From an uncultured Collinsella sp. (GTDB taxonomy: Bacteria; Actinomycetota; Coriobacteriia; Coriobacteriales; Coriobacteriaceae): a DNA stretch of 7,008 bases. Below, piece after piece: positions 5,755 to 7,008 of this stretch. Position numbers and translations under genes: made by a program. The stretch is taken from positions 1-7,008 of the forward strand of contig URWC01000100.1 of NCBI GenBank assembly GCA_900551555.1, read 5' to 3'. The stretch's first letter is position 1. Every line of letters begins with the position of its first letter. The notes below the pieces were generated by a model that was not told the origin of the DNA, ran no database searches, and worked only from the letters and a program-made list of their open reading frames with translations.

Positions 5755-5991
5755 ATGGCAGATCAGAAGACCTTCGAGCGCGTTTGCGACGTTATCCGCG
5801 AGACCGCCGGTCTTGACGATGTCGAGATGAAGCCCGAGTCCACGCTCGAGGAGATTGGTCTCGACAGCCTGGGCACCGTCGAGATCCTCGTTGCCGTCGA
5901 GGACGAGTTTGGCATCCAGCTCGATACCGAGGAGAACCCCAAGACGGTCGGCGAGTTCGCCGATACGGTCGAGGCGGCATTGGAGAAGTAG
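5755..5991 (+). CDS. acpP: Acyl carrier protein
   Basis: Carries growing acyl chains on a 4'-phosphopantetheine arm for the fatty-acid enzymes encoded around it; 78 aa, the usual length, and strongly acidic. The ATG at 5755 follows AAAGGAG (5741-5747) with 7-nt spacing. The attachment serine is Ser38 in GLDSLGTVEIL (35-45), at the start of helix II, the surface that FabH, FabD and FabK recognise. Helix I is FERVCDVIRETAGL, and the last helix is VGEFADTVEAAL. The position after DSL is Gly, where Asp or Met is more common, a minor variant. Its stop is 2 nt before the fabK start, and the fabK ribosome binding site lies within its last codons, so the two are probably translationally coupled. Confidence 0.97.
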   Translation: MADQKTFERVCDVIRETAGLDDVEMKPESTLEEIGLDSLGTVEILVAVEDEFGIQLDTEENPKTVGEFADTVEAALEK

Positions 5992-5993
5992 AG

Positions 5994-6938
5994 ATGCTCA
6001 AGACTCCTCTCTGCGATCTGCTCGGCATCGAAAAGCCCGTGTTCCAGGGCGGTATGGCCTGGATTGCCGATGCCTCGCTGGCGTCCGCAGTGTCCGAGGC
6101 GGGTGGCTTAGGCATCATCGCGGCCATGAACGCCGACGCCAACTGGCTTCGCGACCAGATTCATGAGCTGCGCGCCAAGACGGATAAGCCCTTTGGCGTG
6201 AACGTCATGCTCATGAGCCCGTTTGCCGACGAGGTTGCACAGGTCGTGATTGACGAGCGAGTGCCGGTCGTCGTGACGGGCGCCGGCAATCCCGCCAAGT
6301 ACATGAAGGCGTGGAACGAGGCGGGCATCAAGGTCATCCCGGTCGTTGCCTCGGTGGCGCTGGCGCGCCTCGTGGCACGTCGTGGAGCCACGGCGGTTGT
6401 TGCCGAGGGTACCGAATCGGGCGGCCATATTGGCGAGACCTCGACGATGGCACTGGTGCCGCAGGTCGTCGATGCGGTTGACATTCCCGTCGTGGCCGCC
6501 GGCGGTATTGCCGACGGCCGCGGCGTGGCGGCCGCCTTTATGCTGGGCGCCGAAGGCGTGCAAGTGGGTACGCGCTTTCTGGTCGCAGACGAGTGCACCG
6601 TCTCGGGGCAGTACAAAGAGATGGTCCTGAAGGCCAACGACACTTCAACGCGTGCGACCGGTCGCTCGACGGGACATCCAGTGCGCGCCCTCAAGAGCCC
6701 CTTCACCAACGCCTATGCCAAGAGCGAGGGTTCCGGCGCGAGTGCCGAGGAGCTCGGTGCTATGGGAACCGGTGCGCTGCGTAAGGCCGCCAAGGACGGC
6801 AACTACGAAGAGGGTTCGTTTTTGTGTGGACAGATTGCTGGCATGGTCAACGAGCGCCAGAGCGCACGCGAAATCGTTGACGACCTGGTCGATGGCGCCG
6901 AGCACGTCCTGAAGGGTGCGTGCGCATGGGTGGCGTAG
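5994..6938 (+). CDS. fabK: Enoyl-ACP reductase II, FMN-dependent
   Basis: Reduces trans-2-enoyl-ACP with NAD(P)H and bound FMN, the last step of each elongation cycle. 314 aa with a 2-nitropropane-dioxygenase-type TIM barrel. From memory it aligns along its length with Streptococcus pneumoniae FabK: PVFQGGMAWIAD (15-26), GGLGII (37-42), KPFGVNVML (65-73), VTGAGNPAKYM (94-104), IPVVASVALA (115-124), AEGTESGGHIG (137-147), AAGGIADGRG and LGAEGVQVGTRF. His145 in GGHIG corresponds to the catalytic His144 of the pneumococcal enzyme. The ATG at 5994 has GGAG about 8 nt upstream, within acpP. The C-terminus overlaps the fabD start. A nitronate monooxygenase is the main alternative within the superfamily, but the fab context and the motifs favour FabK. 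Confidence 0.95.
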   Translation: MLKTPLCDLLGIEKPVFQGGMAWIADASLASAVSEAGGLGIIAAMNADANWLRDQIHELRAKTDKPFGVNVMLMSPFADEVAQVVIDERVPVVVTGAGNPAKYMKAWNEAGIKVIPVVASVALARLVARRGATAVVAEGTESGGHIGETSTMALVPQVVDAVDIPVVAAGGIADGRGVAAAFMLGAEGVQVGTRFLVADECTVSGQYKEMVLKANDTSTRATGRSTGHPVRALKSPFTNAYAKSEGSGASAEELGAMGTGALRKAAKDGNYEEGSFLCGQIAGMVNERQSAREIVDDLVDGAEHVLKGACAWVA

Positions 6939-7008
6939 CGTTTTTGTTTGCCGGCCAGGGTGCCCAGCACCCCGCGATGGGCGTCGACTTGATCGAGACA
7001 TCGCCGGC
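6926..7008 (+). CDS. fabD: Malonyl-CoA:ACP transacylase, N-terminal fragment
   Basis: Transfers malonyl groups from CoA to ACP to supply the extender unit. Only the first 27 complete codons are in the window, and the gene continues past the right edge. The ATG at 6926 opens MGGVAFLFAGQGAQHPAMGV, with the FabD hallmark FAGQGAQ near the N-terminus, which lines the oxyanion hole and precedes the GHSLG serine motif (not yet reached). GAAGG-like pairing bases (6911-6915) lie about 10 nt upstream, inside fabK. It overlaps the last 13 bases of fabK in a different frame, so translation is likely coupled. The motif and operon position make the call firm despite the short length. Confidence 0.92.
   Translation, partial: MGGVAFLFAGQGAQHPAMGVDLIETSP

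Overview
The window reads as a housekeeping segment of a GC-rich actinobacterial chromosome. The protein sequences and gene mix (a str cluster ending in rpsJ, then a FabK-type fatty-acid operon) fit a gut Coriobacteriia member such as Collinsella. That assignment is from recollection of family sequences, not a search. No mobile elements, CRISPR arrays, tRNA or rRNA genes are visible.

Layout. Bases 1-260 hold no credible gene: a terminator-like hairpin (48-87) that probably ends an upstream transcript, then a near-consensus promoter (139-167). Bases 261-3673 are a translation cluster on the + strand: rpsL (S12, TTG start), rpsG (S7), fusA (EF-G) and rpsJ (S10, TTG start), closed by a strong intrinsic terminator (3698-3735). 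A long hairpin lies between rpsL and rpsG, where the E. coli str operon carries its S7 translational operator. A shorter one lies between fusA and rpsJ. birA (monofunctional biotin ligase, no DNA-binding domain) runs on the - strand from 4566 to 3790, so rpsJ and birA converge on the terminator. From 4743 onward a tightly packed + strand operon carries fabH, acpP, fabK and the first 27 codons of fabD, which runs off the window end. The divergent birA/fabH region holds two near-identical 18-bp copies of an imperfect palindrome that bracket the predicted fabH promoter.

How the genes work together. The first block makes ribosomal proteins and the translocase. In the second, BirA probably biotinylates acetyl-CoA carboxylase, whose malonyl-CoA is loaded on ACP by FabD. 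FabH starts chains and FabK completes each elongation cycle as the enoyl-ACP reductase.

Points worth a second look: S12 has Arg at position 88, where Lys is usual and where K88R is a classic streptomycin-resistance change; tuf is absent between fusA and rpsJ, and rpsJ is cut off from the S10 operon; the paired operator at fabH; the rpsL-rpsG hairpin; and FabK as the reductase. I found no evidence of a wholly new system.
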